Source: Chryseosolibacter histidinae
Lineage (GTDB): Bacteria > Bacteroidota > Bacteroidia > Cytophagales > Cyclobacteriaceae
Assembly (NCBI RefSeq): GCF_018598225.1
Contig: NZ_JAHESF010000005.1
Coordinates: 186,001-250,000, forward strand
Direction of reading: 5' to 3'
DNA length: 64,000 nt
The stretch's first letter is position 1; every line of letters begins with the position of its first letter. Both the position numbers and the translations under genes were made by a program. Of this stretch, positions 8,845 to 17,802 are shown piece after piece. The notes below the pieces were generated by a model. It worked only from the letters and a program-made list of their open reading frames with translations. It searched no databases and was not told where the DNA came from.

Positions 8845-9828
8845 ATGAAACATCTCACCATACTGGTTCCCGATGGAGAGAACAATCTCAGCAGCATCGT
8901 GGGGGCTTACAAGATCTTTACCAGGGCCAACGACTATTGGAAGAAGGCCGGTAAAAAAGAATTGTTCCGGATCGAGCTGGCAGGCATCTCAAAGAAAGTG
9001 GATTTTTACAACGGACTGTTTACCGTCACACCGCAGACCCATATTTCGGCGATCAAAAAAACGAACCTCATCATCATTCCTTCGCTGAATCACAACTATG
9101 AAAAAACAGTGCAGCATAACCAAAAGCTGATCGACTGGATCGAAAAACAATATAAGAACGGGGCGGAGGTGGCCAGTATCTGCACCGGGGCTTTTATGCT
9201 GGCTTCGTCAGGTTTGCTGGATGGCAAGAGCTGCTCCACGCACTGGTCGGCAGCCGACACTTTCAGAACCAAATTCCCGCAGGTGAACCTGCAGGCCGAC
9301 AGGCTGATCACTGACGAGAATGGCATCTATACGAACGGTGGCGCATACTCCTTCCTGAACCTGATGCTCTACCTCGTAGAAAAATATTACGACCGGCAGG
9401 CTGCGATCTTTTGTTCCAAGGTATTTCAGATCGACATCGACCGGCAAAATCAGTCGGCCTTCACAATCTTCACGGGCCAGAAATCGCATGGAGATGAAAT
9501 GGTAATAAAAGCGCAAGCCTATATCGAAAGCCACCTGCAGGAGAAGATCTCCGTTGAGCAGTTGTCGTCCAGGTTCTCGGTGGGCAGGCGCAACTTCGAC
9601 AGGAGGTTTGTCAAAGCTACGGGTAACACGCCCGTTGAGTACGCGCAGAGAGTGAAGATCGAATCGGCCAAAAAAGCTTTCGAAGCCAGCCGCAAAACCA
9701 TCAACGAAGTAATGTACGACGTGGGCTACTCCGATGTAAAAACTTTCCGCGAGATCTTCAGGCGTATCACAGGAATGTCTCCGCTGGAATACAGAAGCAA
9801 ATACAACCGCGAAGCCGCGCTCCAATAA
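8845..9828 (+). CDS. GlxA-family transcriptional regulator (DJ-1/PfpI domain + AraC HTH)
   Basis: Cytoplasmic regulator of 327 residues. Residues about 1-185 form a DJ-1/PfpI glutamine amidotransferase-like domain with the nucleophile-elbow Cys in ASICTGAFMLAS and the THWSAAD motif. Residues about 220-320 form an AraC-type double helix-turn-helix (AYIESHLQEKISVEQLSSRF, VGYSDVKTFREIFRRITGMS). GlxA-type proteins sense small molecules and activate catabolic or stress genes; the target is not visible. The stop codon is immediately adjacent to the stop of the convergent permease gene, with no intergenic base. Confidence 0.92.
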   Translation: MKHLTILVPDGENNLSSIVGAYKIFTRANDYWKKAGKKELFRIELAGISKKVDFYNGLFTVTPQTHISAIKKTNLIIIPSLNHNYEKTVQHNQKLIDWIEKQYKNGAEVASICTGAFMLASSGLLDGKSCSTHWSAADTFRTKFPQVNLQADRLITDENGIYTNGGAYSFLNLMLYLVEKYYDRQAAIFCSKVFQIDIDRQNQSAFTIFTGQKSHGDEMVIKAQAYIESHLQEKISVEQLSSRFSVGRRNFDRRFVKATGNTPVEYAQRVKIESAKKAFEASRKTINEVMYDVGYSDVKTFREIFRRITGMSPLEYRSKYNREAALQ

Positions 9829-12300
9829 TTATTCGTACCGCAGCGAGTCGATCGGGTTTGCCCGTGCCGCCTGCAAGGTCTGGAAGCTCACCGTGAGCAG
9901 GGTGATCAGCAATACCGTGAGGCCGGCGGCGATGAATACAAATACTGGGATGGGTGTCCGGTAGGCAAAGCCGTTGAGCCAGTCGTTCATGAGCAGATAT
10001 ACCAGCGGCATACCCAGCACGATCGCCAGCATCACAGGCTTGATGTATTCTTTAGACAGCAGCACGAAAATGCCACCCTCGCTCGAGCCGAGCACTTTGC
10101 GGATGCCGATCTCTTTTGTACGTTGTGTTACCGTGTAGGCTGACAATCCCAGCAATCCGAGACAACCGATAGCCAGGGCTACGGCGGCGAAGGCAGTGAA
10201 CAACGTGCCGAACCGGTGCTCGTTTTTGTATTGCTGATCGAAGTAATCGTCGAGGAAGAAATAATCGAAAGGGTTTCCGGGGAAAGCTTTTTCCCATGAT
10301 GCTTTGATGTGGTCTATTGTTTCAGAAAGATTACCTGTGCTGATGCGCATGGAGTAGAATTCTCCTTCGTATTGTGTGCAAAAAAAGATCGTAGGATCCA
10401 TCGCACGTTTCAGCGACACCTGGTGATAGTCATTTACCACCCCCACCACGATGGGACTCCACGGCCATTCAGGAATGTTCAGCGTTTCTCCCACGGCAGC
10501 GGCAGCATCTTTGAAGCCGAGAAGTTTTGCGGCCGACTCCGTGATGATGGCAGCAGTGTCAGGATCGCTCGTGTACGCTTCTGAAAAAGTGCGGCCCGCC
10601 ACCAGTTTCATTTTGAATACATCGGTGAACTCATAGTCCATGCTGTTAGACCGCACGCTTACCAGCTGATCATCGCTGGCGCCGAATCTTTTTACCAGCG
10701 CTTTCCATTCGCGTTGTACACCAGGCACTGTGAACGATGCGGTAACCGATTGTATAGAGGGATCTTTTTTTAGCTCGTTGCGGAATACATCGATCTCTGA
10801 AGTGAACCCTTCCCGCTGAGGACCGATACCAGGACGTTCCACTACCAGCACCTGCTCGATATCCACACCGATGTTCCGGCTCATCATGTAGTTGAGCTGG
10901 TTGTAAACGATCAGCGTACCGGCGATGAGCACCACAGAAGCGGTGAACTGGAATACCACCAGCGACTTGCGCAGAACGATGCCGCGGCTGCTGTTCTTCA
11001 ATTTACCTTTGAGTATGACCGCGGGCCGGAAAGATGACAGCACAATGGCAGGATAAAAACCTGACAGCACCGTTCCGCCGATCCATAATAAAACCACGAG
11101 CACCACAAACCAGGGACGAAGCAGGTAGCCTGCGTCCAGTGACAACCCTGAGAGCGTGTTGAAGAATGGAAGCGCGGCACCTACAATGGCCAGCGCCACG
11201 AGGATGGAAAACAGGTTCACCAACGCAGCTTCCGTCAGAAAGTGGCTGATCAGCTGAAACCTGAAGGCGCCCATCACTTTGCGAACGCCCACCTCTTTGG
11301 CACGTTCCATTGCTTTTGCTGTTGACAGGTTGATGTAGTTGATCCACGCGATCACCAGCACAAACAACCCGATCATTCCCAGGAATCTCACGGTGCGGCC
11401 GTCGCCATTTGTTTCGGGTTCTTCAGCAAGGTTTGAATGCAGGTGAATGTCTGCCAGTGGCTGCAGTGATAATACATAATCCTGGTTTGCTTTTTCCAGG
11501 TCGGGGTTCAGCCTGTGAACAAGCCCGGGAAACTTTGACTCCAGTGCCCTGGCATCGGTGCCCGGTGCCACCTGGATAAAAGTATACATGTCGTTGCGTC
11601 GCCAGCTCTGATCATACCGCACAATGCCGTAGTTGGGCCGTGTGCCCTGCCTGGCGTACAGGGTTTTGTAAGAGAACAGGATGTCGAATTTCAAATGCGT
11701 GTTGACCGGTACAGCTTCGATCACGCCGGTAACTTTTGCCAGCTCGTTGTTGTTGTCATCGTCCTGCAGGTGCAGCGTTTTGCCCAGTGGATCTTCATTG
11801 CCGAAGTAACGTTTGGCATAGGCGGCCGTGATCACAGCGGTGTTGGGTTCCGCCAGCGCAGTGTTCACATCGCCGGCCATGAGCTTGTAACCCATCATGG
11901 GCAGGAAGGCAGAGTCGGCATAGAGGAACCGGCGCTGTTTGAAAGCAACAGGTTCGGGCTTTGCATCGTCATAGGTAATGATCACGTTGTTCTTGTAACC
12001 CATATTATAGAGCCGCGAGTAACCCGTCACTTCGGGGAATGCCGCCTTCAACGCAGGCCCGGCAGCCGGAAAATTCTCGGCGGTGGTTTTCACAAGCTCG
12101 CGGTTGCTGTAGATATCAAGGTTCAGCCTGTAGAGGGTCGACACCTCCGGCACAAAGTCTTCGTAGCTGTTCTCGAATTTAACATACTGCGAGATGAGCA
12201 TGAACACGGCCATGCCCGTAGCAAGTCCCAGGATATTGAGGGAAGCGAAAAATTTGTTCTTTAAAAAACTGCGGTAAGCCCTTGTCAGGATGGTAATCAT
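9829..12300 (-). CDS. FtsX/MacB-type ABC transporter permease (orphan)
   Basis: Inner-membrane permease of 823 residues with the duplicated MacB layout. Each half has a transmembrane helix, a periplasmic MacB-like domain and three helices of the FtsX core. The first FtsX core is marked by AKEVGVRKVMGA and the second by TKEIGIRKVLGS near residue 730. The start MITILTRAYRSFLKNKFFAS is typical. No ATP-binding subunit is encoded nearby, so the ATPase must come from elsewhere. Family members act in mechanotransmission or efflux of peptides and lipids; the substrate is unknown. Confidence 0.92.
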   Translation of the reverse strand: MITILTRAYRSFLKNKFFASLNILGLATGMAVFMLISQYVKFENSYEDFVPEVSTLYRLNLDIYSNRELVKTTAENFPAAGPALKAAFPEVTGYSRLYNMGYKNNVIITYDDAKPEPVAFKQRRFLYADSAFLPMMGYKLMAGDVNTALAEPNTAVITAAYAKRYFGNEDPLGKTLHLQDDDNNNELAKVTGVIEAVPVNTHLKFDILFSYKTLYARQGTRPNYGIVRYDQSWRRNDMYTFIQVAPGTDARALESKFPGLVHRLNPDLEKANQDYVLSLQPLADIHLHSNLAEEPETNGDGRTVRFLGMIGLFVLVIAWINYINLSTAKAMERAKEVGVRKVMGAFRFQLISHFLTEAALVNLFSILVALAIVGAALPFFNTLSGLSLDAGYLLRPWFVVLVVLLWIGGTVLSGFYPAIVLSSFRPAVILKGKLKNSSRGIVLRKSLVVFQFTASVVLIAGTLIVYNQLNYMMSRNIGVDIEQVLVVERPGIGPQREGFTSEIDVFRNELKKDPSIQSVTASFTVPGVQREWKALVKRFGASDDQLVSVRSNSMDYEFTDVFKMKLVAGRTFSEAYTSDPDTAAIITESAAKLLGFKDAAAAVGETLNIPEWPWSPIVVGVVNDYHQVSLKRAMDPTIFFCTQYEGEFYSMRISTGNLSETIDHIKASWEKAFPGNPFDYFFLDDYFDQQYKNEHRFGTLFTAFAAVALAIGCLGLLGLSAYTVTQRTKEIGIRKVLGSSEGGIFVLLSKEYIKPVMLAIVLGMPLVYLLMNDWLNGFAYRTPIPVFVFIAAGLTVLLITLLTVSFQTLQAARANPIDSLRYE

Positions 12301-12325
12301 GTCGATAATGTTTTATTCAGCGCAT

Positions 12326-12358
12326 CTGGCTGCGCCTGTTTTGCAAAAAGGCAGCCAG
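12326..12358 (-). terminator. Possible terminator hairpin downstream of nitronate monooxygenase gene
   Basis: Stem CTGGCTGC / GCAGCCAG (8 bp, 17-base loop) lies between the permease and the nitronate monooxygenase genes, both on the minus strand. No long T run follows, so termination is uncertain; it could also sit in the permease leader. Confidence 0.3.
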
Positions 12359-12492
12359 TTTATTGCTACCCCATAAGGCGTTATCTTAAACAGATGAAAA
12401 ACAACGTTTTACAAACAGGATTTTGAAAATGACACCAGCAGGCATCGTTCCACTTCGTCCGGGTGCGGTCACCGCTTTTCGTTTGCGGGCAT

Positions 12493-13560
12493 TTAAAGTA
12501 ACTCCGCCGCCTCTTCCACCAACGACTCCATCAGCGTTTTTACATTTCTATGCTTGAGCAACGGTGCGATCTGGCCACCCCAGAAAAATACCATGTCCCA
12601 TTTCTTCTGATCGAGCGCAGCTTTTCTGAGTGACGACATCAACGTGGTCTGCAGTGGAAAGGGCAGGTGATTATCCTTACCCGCATGCGCTTCGCCTATT
12701 TTGTTGCTGAGGCCGCGGCCAAGCCTGCCCGTGAAGGCTCTGGTGAGCATCGTTTTTCGGGCAGCCTGCGAGAACAACATCTCCCGGTGAATGGGCAGCG
12801 CGTTCGATTCTTCACACGCCAGGAAGGCAGTGCCCACCTGCACAGCATCCGCACCCAACGTCATGGCTGCTGCTATGCCACGTCCGTTGGCGATGCCTCC
12901 CGCCGCGATCACCGGTATCTTTACTTTTTCGCGGATCAGCTGCAACAGCACAAACGTTCCGGTGAGAGACGACTCAGCCGACGCAAGAAAGGAGGGACGG
13001 TGACCACCTGCCTCGAAGCCCGAAGCAATGATCATGTCTACACCTGTGTTCTCCAAAGCAATGGCTTCGTCAAGCGTGGTGGCCGCGCCGGCGGTCCTGA
13101 TCCCCAATCGCTGACACTGCTCGATCACATCGGGTGGCAACGCGCCGAATACAAAGCTGAATACTTTCGGCCGGATATCCATGATCACCTGTAGCTGGTT
13201 CTGGAACCGCGAATGGAACGGTGCCGGTTTTTCAGGAAAAGGCAGTCCCGCTTCTTCGAAATACGGCCCGAACATTTGCCTGGCCCGCGCATATTGCTCA
13301 TCGCTGATCACAACACCGGATGCGTCTGTATCCGATACCCAGAGGTTCAGGTTGTAAGGGCGATTGGTGAGCGCCCTGATCTGCTTGTCCACGTCATAGA
13401 TCTCCTGCGGACTGAATGTATAAGCGCCAAAGCCGCCGAGGCCGCCCGCGTTCGATACCGCTGCCACGAGCGCCGGCGAAGAAAGACCGCCGCCAAAAGG
13501 TCCCTGCATGATCGGATAACTGATGTCCAGTAACTTTGTTGTTTTTGTGTTATACCACAT
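12493..13560 (-). CDS. Nitronate monooxygenase (2-nitropropane dioxygenase family)
   Basis: FMN-dependent TIM-barrel enzyme that oxidises alkyl nitronates, 355 residues. The start at 13560 gives MWYNTKTTKLLDISYPIMQG, which aligns with the family N-terminus; the longer open frame to 13719 would overlap the divergent AraC gene. Family signatures are IMQGPFGGGLSSPALVAAVS, SNAGGLGGFGAY, GFEAGGHRPS with the catalytic His, AAGGIANGRGIAAAMTLGAD and VQVGTAFLACEES. It probably detoxifies propionate-3-nitronate; cytosolic. Confidence 0.92.
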   Translation of the reverse strand: MWYNTKTTKLLDISYPIMQGPFGGGLSSPALVAAVSNAGGLGGFGAYTFSPQEIYDVDKQIRALTNRPYNLNLWVSDTDASGVVISDEQYARARQMFGPYFEEAGLPFPEKPAPFHSRFQNQLQVIMDIRPKVFSFVFGALPPDVIEQCQRLGIRTAGAATTLDEAIALENTGVDMIIASGFEAGGHRPSFLASAESSLTGTFVLLQLIREKVKIPVIAAGGIANGRGIAAAMTLGADAVQVGTAFLACEESNALPIHREMLFSQAARKTMLTRAFTGRLGRGLSNKIGEAHAGKDNHLPFPLQTTLMSSLRKAALDQKKWDMVFFWGGQIAPLLKHRNVKTLMESLVEEAAELL

Positions 13561-13657
13561 GGTTGAAGATTGATGTGTGAATGTCGTTGTGACTTTTTCT
13601 TTACCTTGACTTTTATTTAACAATAAATATAGGCTGCAAAGCATTACTTCGTGAAAA

Positions 13658-14719
13658 ATGTTTGTCGAAAACCTGGTCCTTGTTATTAGCTGTCTCGGCG
13701 TAGTGCAGGCCGTTCTCATATGTATTTATCTGTTCTCCGTAAGGGAAAAAAAAGGCAATATGTTCCTGGCATTGACGCTGCTCGGACTCATCATGATCGT
13801 GGGCAAGTCTGTGCTTAATAATTACATGGGGCTGCCTTCGTGGCTCCGCGTGCTCGGCATTTCAGGAAGTTTGATGATAGGCCCCTGCCTCTGGCTTTAC
13901 GGTAGATCACTGTTTGAAAAAAAGGAACCTTCAAAAAGCAATTTCAAAGCTGGCCCTGCCTTCGCCGCACAACGCTTCCATGGACCATGGACTATGGACC
14001 ATCGACTATTTCACTTAATTCCATTCGTTGTTTTCGATCTGTTGTGCTGGGCCATTCCCAACGGCGCTGATTTTACATCTTACCTGATCGCGTCGGTGGT
14101 ATTTCTGCACCTGGGCGTTTACCTGGCCGTTTGCTGGCGTCTCATCATCAAAAACCCGGAGGGCTCAAGGCTTCTGCCGTGGTACCGCAGCATCGTGATA
14201 GGCGTAACCGTGATCTGGTTTCTGTACGTTGGCATTTTTATCGGAATCATTCCCCTCTATATATTAGGTGCCGTATTCTTTTCATTTCTGATCTACGTCT
14301 TCTCGTACCTTTTATTGAAGCGGCATGTTTTTGCGCTGGAGAAATACGGCAACTCCGCCATCAGCCCCGGTACGTCAAAACAATTGCTGGAGCGGATAAA
14401 AGTGCTGTTCGAGACAAAAGAAATTTATCTCGAGAGCACCGTTTCGTTAAAAGTGGTGGCGGAGAAGCTTTCCACCAGCCCCCGAGAGGTGTCGCAGGCC
14501 ATCAACGAGCATGGTCACATGAACTTCTCTGAATTTGTAAACCATTACCGGGTGGCCAGGGCAAAGGTGCTGCTGGCTGACCCGGCCCGCCTGCAGGAAA
14601 AGATCGAGACCATTGCCTACGACTGTGGTTTTGGAAACGTTACCTCCTTCAACCTGGCTTTCAAGGCTGAGACCGGCACCACCCCTTCACAATACCGCAA
14701 CCAGTTCAGCGCGGCCTGA
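13658..14719 (+). CDS. Membrane-anchored AraC-family transcriptional regulator
   Basis: The N-terminal half (about 1-225) has about seven hydrophobic helices. The C-terminal half has an AraC-type DNA-binding domain (SLKVVAEKLSTSPREVSQAI, IAYDCGFGNVTSFNLAFKAE). This membrane-sensor AraC type is common in Bacteroidota. Residues about 107-118 (FHGPWTMDHRLF), in a loop between helices, are encoded by a dispersed repeat that keeps the frame. It is divergent from nitronate monooxygenase with about 97 bases between starts, so it may regulate that gene or the TonB-type receptor downstream. Confidence 0.88.
   Translation: MFVENLVLVISCLGVVQAVLICIYLFSVREKKGNMFLALTLLGLIMIVGKSVLNNYMGLPSWLRVLGISGSLMIGPCLWLYGRSLFEKKEPSKSNFKAGPAFAAQRFHGPWTMDHRLFHLIPFVVFDLLCWAIPNGADFTSYLIASVVFLHLGVYLAVCWRLIIKNPEGSRLLPWYRSIVIGVTVIWFLYVGIFIGIIPLYILGAVFFSFLIYVFSYLLLKRHVFALEKYGNSAISPGTSKQLLERIKVLFETKEIYLESTVSLKVVAEKLSTSPREVSQAINEHGHMNFSEFVNHYRVARAKVLLADPARLQEKIETIAYDCGFGNVTSFNLAFKAETGTTPSQYRNQFSAA
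13978..14010. repeat. Dispersed repeat inside a coding region
   Basis: 33 bases built of the words CCATGGACCATGGACTATGG and GACCATCGACTATT. They belong to the same GTCCAC/GTCCAT family seen between genes at 8673, 19171, 24710 and 24831. The length is 11 codons, so the AraC reading frame stays open. Confidence 0.65.
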
Positions 14720-14818
14720 TCACCCACAAAAGGTATTCTTTCACGCTTTTTCGCTTTAAGGATCATGTTTATTAAAGGATTCTGAGCTCGTTTGTGAGAT
14801 CCTTGCGCTAAAAACGAT

Positions 14819-17227
14819 ATGGATCGATCAATGGGAAAGTTTACAGCGGGGATACAATTTTTATTTTTGGCGCTGGCCGTGTTGCCCCTCGCCAGCCAGG
14901 CACAGGTGCAGAATAAGGTCAGCGGCAGGGTGCTGAGCCGGCAGGGTGAGCCCCTCATGGGGAATGTGGTGGCGCTCTCGGTCAAAGATTCCAGCTTTAT
15001 AAAAGGGAACAGTTTTATCGCGGGCGACTTTGAGCTATTGGAGCTGAACGCAAAAGAAGTGCTGGTGAAACTGACTTCGCTGCAATTTAAAGATACCGTT
15101 TTCAGGGTGTCATTTGTTGAAAAGGCGTCTGCAGACCTGGGCGTGATCATGGTGAATGATGGCGCGCAGGAGCTGGAAGCAGTCGAGATCGAAGGCTCCG
15201 TACCCTTGTTCAACACACGGCCCGATGGTGTTTTGCAGGTCAACGTTGCCAATACCGTGCTGGCTACCAGTAATTCGGTGAACGAGATCCTTACCCGTTC
15301 ACCAAACGTGACTGCTGACGATGATGGCATTTCCGTTTTTGGCAAGGGACAGGCCATCCTCTACCTGAACGGAAAACGCATCCCGCCAGAACGGCTCTCG
15401 GCTATTTCCGCCAGCCAGGTCAAAAGCATCGAGATCATTACCAACCCTTCGGCTATCTACGATGCAGAAGGCCGGGCCGTGATCAACATTATTACCAAAG
15501 ACGATCTGCAGGATGGCTACAGGGCCACCGTCCAGCAGCAGGCAACGTGGTCTGACTTCGCCGGCGCCATGACCAGCACCATGCTCAATCTTAATTACAA
15601 GAAGAGAAAGATCGACATTGCCGGCACGTACGATCTCAGGCTTGGCAACGACCGCGAGAAGCTCATTACATCACGGGTCCGCAGTGCCGAAGATGATTAC
15701 CTGAACTCACAGGTGCTCTGGGACCGGCGCCGGGATTATAAAAATGTATCCAATTATAGTCTCGGTGCCTCGTACGACCTCAATGGAAAAGGTTATGCTT
15801 CACTTCAGTACAATGGCTCTTATGAGAACATGCAAGATCCCACCGATAACCGTAACCATATTGTAACCGCTGATGAGAATGGCCTGTATGCCAGCCGTGT
15901 CAACAGGATGGGATTGACCCGTAACAATGCCGTGACCATGAACCTGAATACGATGCTTGATAGTTTGGGATCGTCGTTCTTTGCCGGCGGCCAGTTCTCG
16001 CATTACCGGTTTGTTGCGAACGACAACATTACCGAAAATAATGTGGTGAACGGAGAAGAAGCTTCCGCACTTTTGAGAAGCCGGCAGAACAGTGAGATCA
16101 TCATTGTTAATCCGCAGGCCGATCTTGTAAAAGTTTTTTCTGGCGGCGGCAAGCTGGGTATCGGCGCCAAGCTCAGCTACGCCAGGGCTACGTCAGACCA
16201 GAGGTTTTACAGGGCTGCCGGCGAAGACTACACGATTGACACGCAACGCTCCAACGATTTTGAATACGAAGAAACCGTACCTGCAGCCTACCTTCAATAT
16301 GATGGCATCGCTAACAGCAACGTAACCTATGGTCTGGGCCTGCGAAGCGAGTGGACACACTACAACCTGCACACTACTGCACAGGGGCAGAATACATTCC
16401 GGTCTTCTTATCTAAACCTGTTTCCCAATGCGCAGGTAAACGTAACGTTGTCTGAGCAGTTCAAGCTTCGTGCGGCCTATACCTCCCGCATTGGCCGGCC
16501 AGCGTACCAGGCACTAAGTCCCTCGCTCATTTACCAGGACAGGTATACGTCCATCGAAGGCAATCCAAAGCTGCTCCCCGAAAAGACGCACGCCCTGGAA
16601 GTGGGCGCCACTTTCAATATGTTTGACTTTGTTGCAGGATACAATTACACGATAGATCCCCTGAGTGGCGCAGCCTTACGGGGTGCCGATGAAAAAAGTT
16701 ATGTGCTGAAAAGGATCAACCTCGGTAAGGGCCATTCTTATTTTACCTCGGTGTCGGCTTCCGTCAACACGCGCTGGCTCAGCTCCGTGAATACCGTGAG
16801 CATAAATTATGGCACGCTGACGCCCGGTCAATATGACTATGAACAGGTAGGATCGAAGCCGCAGGTGTATGCCTATACCAGCAACAAGATCAACGTAGGC
16901 AATGCATTCACGGTGCATGTGCTGGCGTGGTATCTCGGCAGCAGATATTATAGCTTGCGTTATGATCAGAGCAGGTCTGTGGTCACAGTAGGTGTGGAGA
17001 AAGATCTCTTTCACAAGCTTCTGAAGTGCAGCCTCACGGCAAACGACATTTTTTTCAACAGCCACGCCGCTGGCAGCTATGCCGTTGGACAAACCTTCGT
17101 GCGCTACGACCGGTCATTCAGTACGAGTTATTTCAGGCTGGCCCTTATTTGCACCGTCGGTCAGCTGAAAAAAGTATCGTATAAAAATAAGTCAACAGGT
17201 GAAGCGGAGAACAGCCGTGCAAGATGA
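14819..17227 (+). CDS. TonB-dependent receptor-type outer membrane beta-barrel protein
   Basis: 802-residue outer-membrane protein. It has a signal peptide ending ASQAQ, then a carboxypeptidase-regulatory-like domain (VSGRVLSRQGEPLMGNVVAL, residues about 33-110). A plug-like domain follows (ILTRSPNVTADDDGISVFGK, AILYLNGKRIPPERLSAISA, IEIITNPSAIYDAEG). The barrel runs to the C-terminus and matches the OMP_b-brl_3 type. No SusD-like lipoprotein or clear TonB box is present, so it is not a classic SusC. The ligand is unknown. The AraC regulator lies about 100 bases upstream on the same strand. Confidence 0.9.
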   Translation: MDRSMGKFTAGIQFLFLALAVLPLASQAQVQNKVSGRVLSRQGEPLMGNVVALSVKDSSFIKGNSFIAGDFELLELNAKEVLVKLTSLQFKDTVFRVSFVEKASADLGVIMVNDGAQELEAVEIEGSVPLFNTRPDGVLQVNVANTVLATSNSVNEILTRSPNVTADDDGISVFGKGQAILYLNGKRIPPERLSAISASQVKSIEIITNPSAIYDAEGRAVINIITKDDLQDGYRATVQQQATWSDFAGAMTSTMLNLNYKKRKIDIAGTYDLRLGNDREKLITSRVRSAEDDYLNSQVLWDRRRDYKNVSNYSLGASYDLNGKGYASLQYNGSYENMQDPTDNRNHIVTADENGLYASRVNRMGLTRNNAVTMNLNTMLDSLGSSFFAGGQFSHYRFVANDNITENNVVNGEEASALLRSRQNSEIIIVNPQADLVKVFSGGGKLGIGAKLSYARATSDQRFYRAAGEDYTIDTQRSNDFEYEETVPAAYLQYDGIANSNVTYGLGLRSEWTHYNLHTTAQGQNTFRSSYLNLFPNAQVNVTLSEQFKLRAAYTSRIGRPAYQALSPSLIYQDRYTSIEGNPKLLPEKTHALEVGATFNMFDFVAGYNYTIDPLSGAALRGADEKSYVLKRINLGKGHSYFTSVSASVNTRWLSSVNTVSINYGTLTPGQYDYEQVGSKPQVYAYTSNKINVGNAFTVHVLAWYLGSRYYSLRYDQSRSVVTVGVEKDLFHKLLKCSLTANDIFFNSHAAGSYAVGQTFVRYDRSFSTSYFRLALICTVGQLKKVSYKNKSTGEAENSRAR

Positions 17228-17354
17228 TGTAAAATCAGCTGTTGTTACTTTCGTTTTGTTCTGCGTTCCAACCAAAATTTACCCGGGTGTGTCTTAATGG
17301 TGACGCGCGCGTAAGAATTTAGTAAATGAATCACACAAACGAACTAAAAGAATT

Positions 17355-17774
17355 ATGAAACAAACTTTGAAATTTGCATCGGTAGCCATCCTGTTGTGTT
17401 TATTTGTCTCCTGTTCGGAGCAGGATGAGAACATCAATCCCGAAGTCAGCTTAAAAGGTAAAGATGTCGGTATAGAACGTAAGTGGAGCCTCACCCATTT
17501 TGGGAAGGGTCTTGCCGGAGTTGACATCTACGAGGCAGGTGACATCATCTGGCGATTCGATTCACAGAAGAAACTTACCGTAGAGATCAACGTTGATATT
17601 TCTGGTGCAATAGTGCCCATTTTTAAAGAAGGCAAATATCCCTTTGATGTAAAATCTGGTAAGGTTGTGCTCAACAATGTTGAATATGATTACATGATCA
17701 GTGATGACGAGCTGACTATTTCCGATCACCCGGAAGTGGATGGACCGTACCTGACCTTCAAAAGTGTAAAGTAG
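17355..17774 (+). CDS. Small hypothetical lipoprotein
   Basis: 139 residues with a lipoprotein signal (lipobox FVSC, Cys at about residue 20) followed by an acidic linker SEQDENINPE. The remainder has a lipocalin-like strand pattern (RKWSLTHFGKG, KLTVEINVDI, GKVVLNNVEYDY, YLTFKSVK) reminiscent of small Bacteroidota lipoproteins of unknown function. Convergent with the TAXI-type gene, 28 bases between stops. Confidence 0.8.
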   Translation: MKQTLKFASVAILLCLFVSCSEQDENINPEVSLKGKDVGIERKWSLTHFGKGLAGVDIYEAGDIIWRFDSQKKLTVEINVDISGAIVPIFKEGKYPFDVKSGKVVLNNVEYDYMISDDELTISDHPEVDGPYLTFKSVK

Positions 17775-17802
17775 TCTTGCGACAGGTCCTGTTGCATACA
17801 AC

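Noticed and set aside
13561-13719. N-terminal extension of nitronate monooxygenase
   Set aside because: It overlaps the divergent AraC gene and does not resemble the family, which starts near MWYNTKT.
14819-17227. SusC/SusD polysaccharide utilisation locus
   Set aside because: The receptor lacks a SusD partner and glycoside hydrolases; its barrel is of the smaller OMP_b-brl_3 type.
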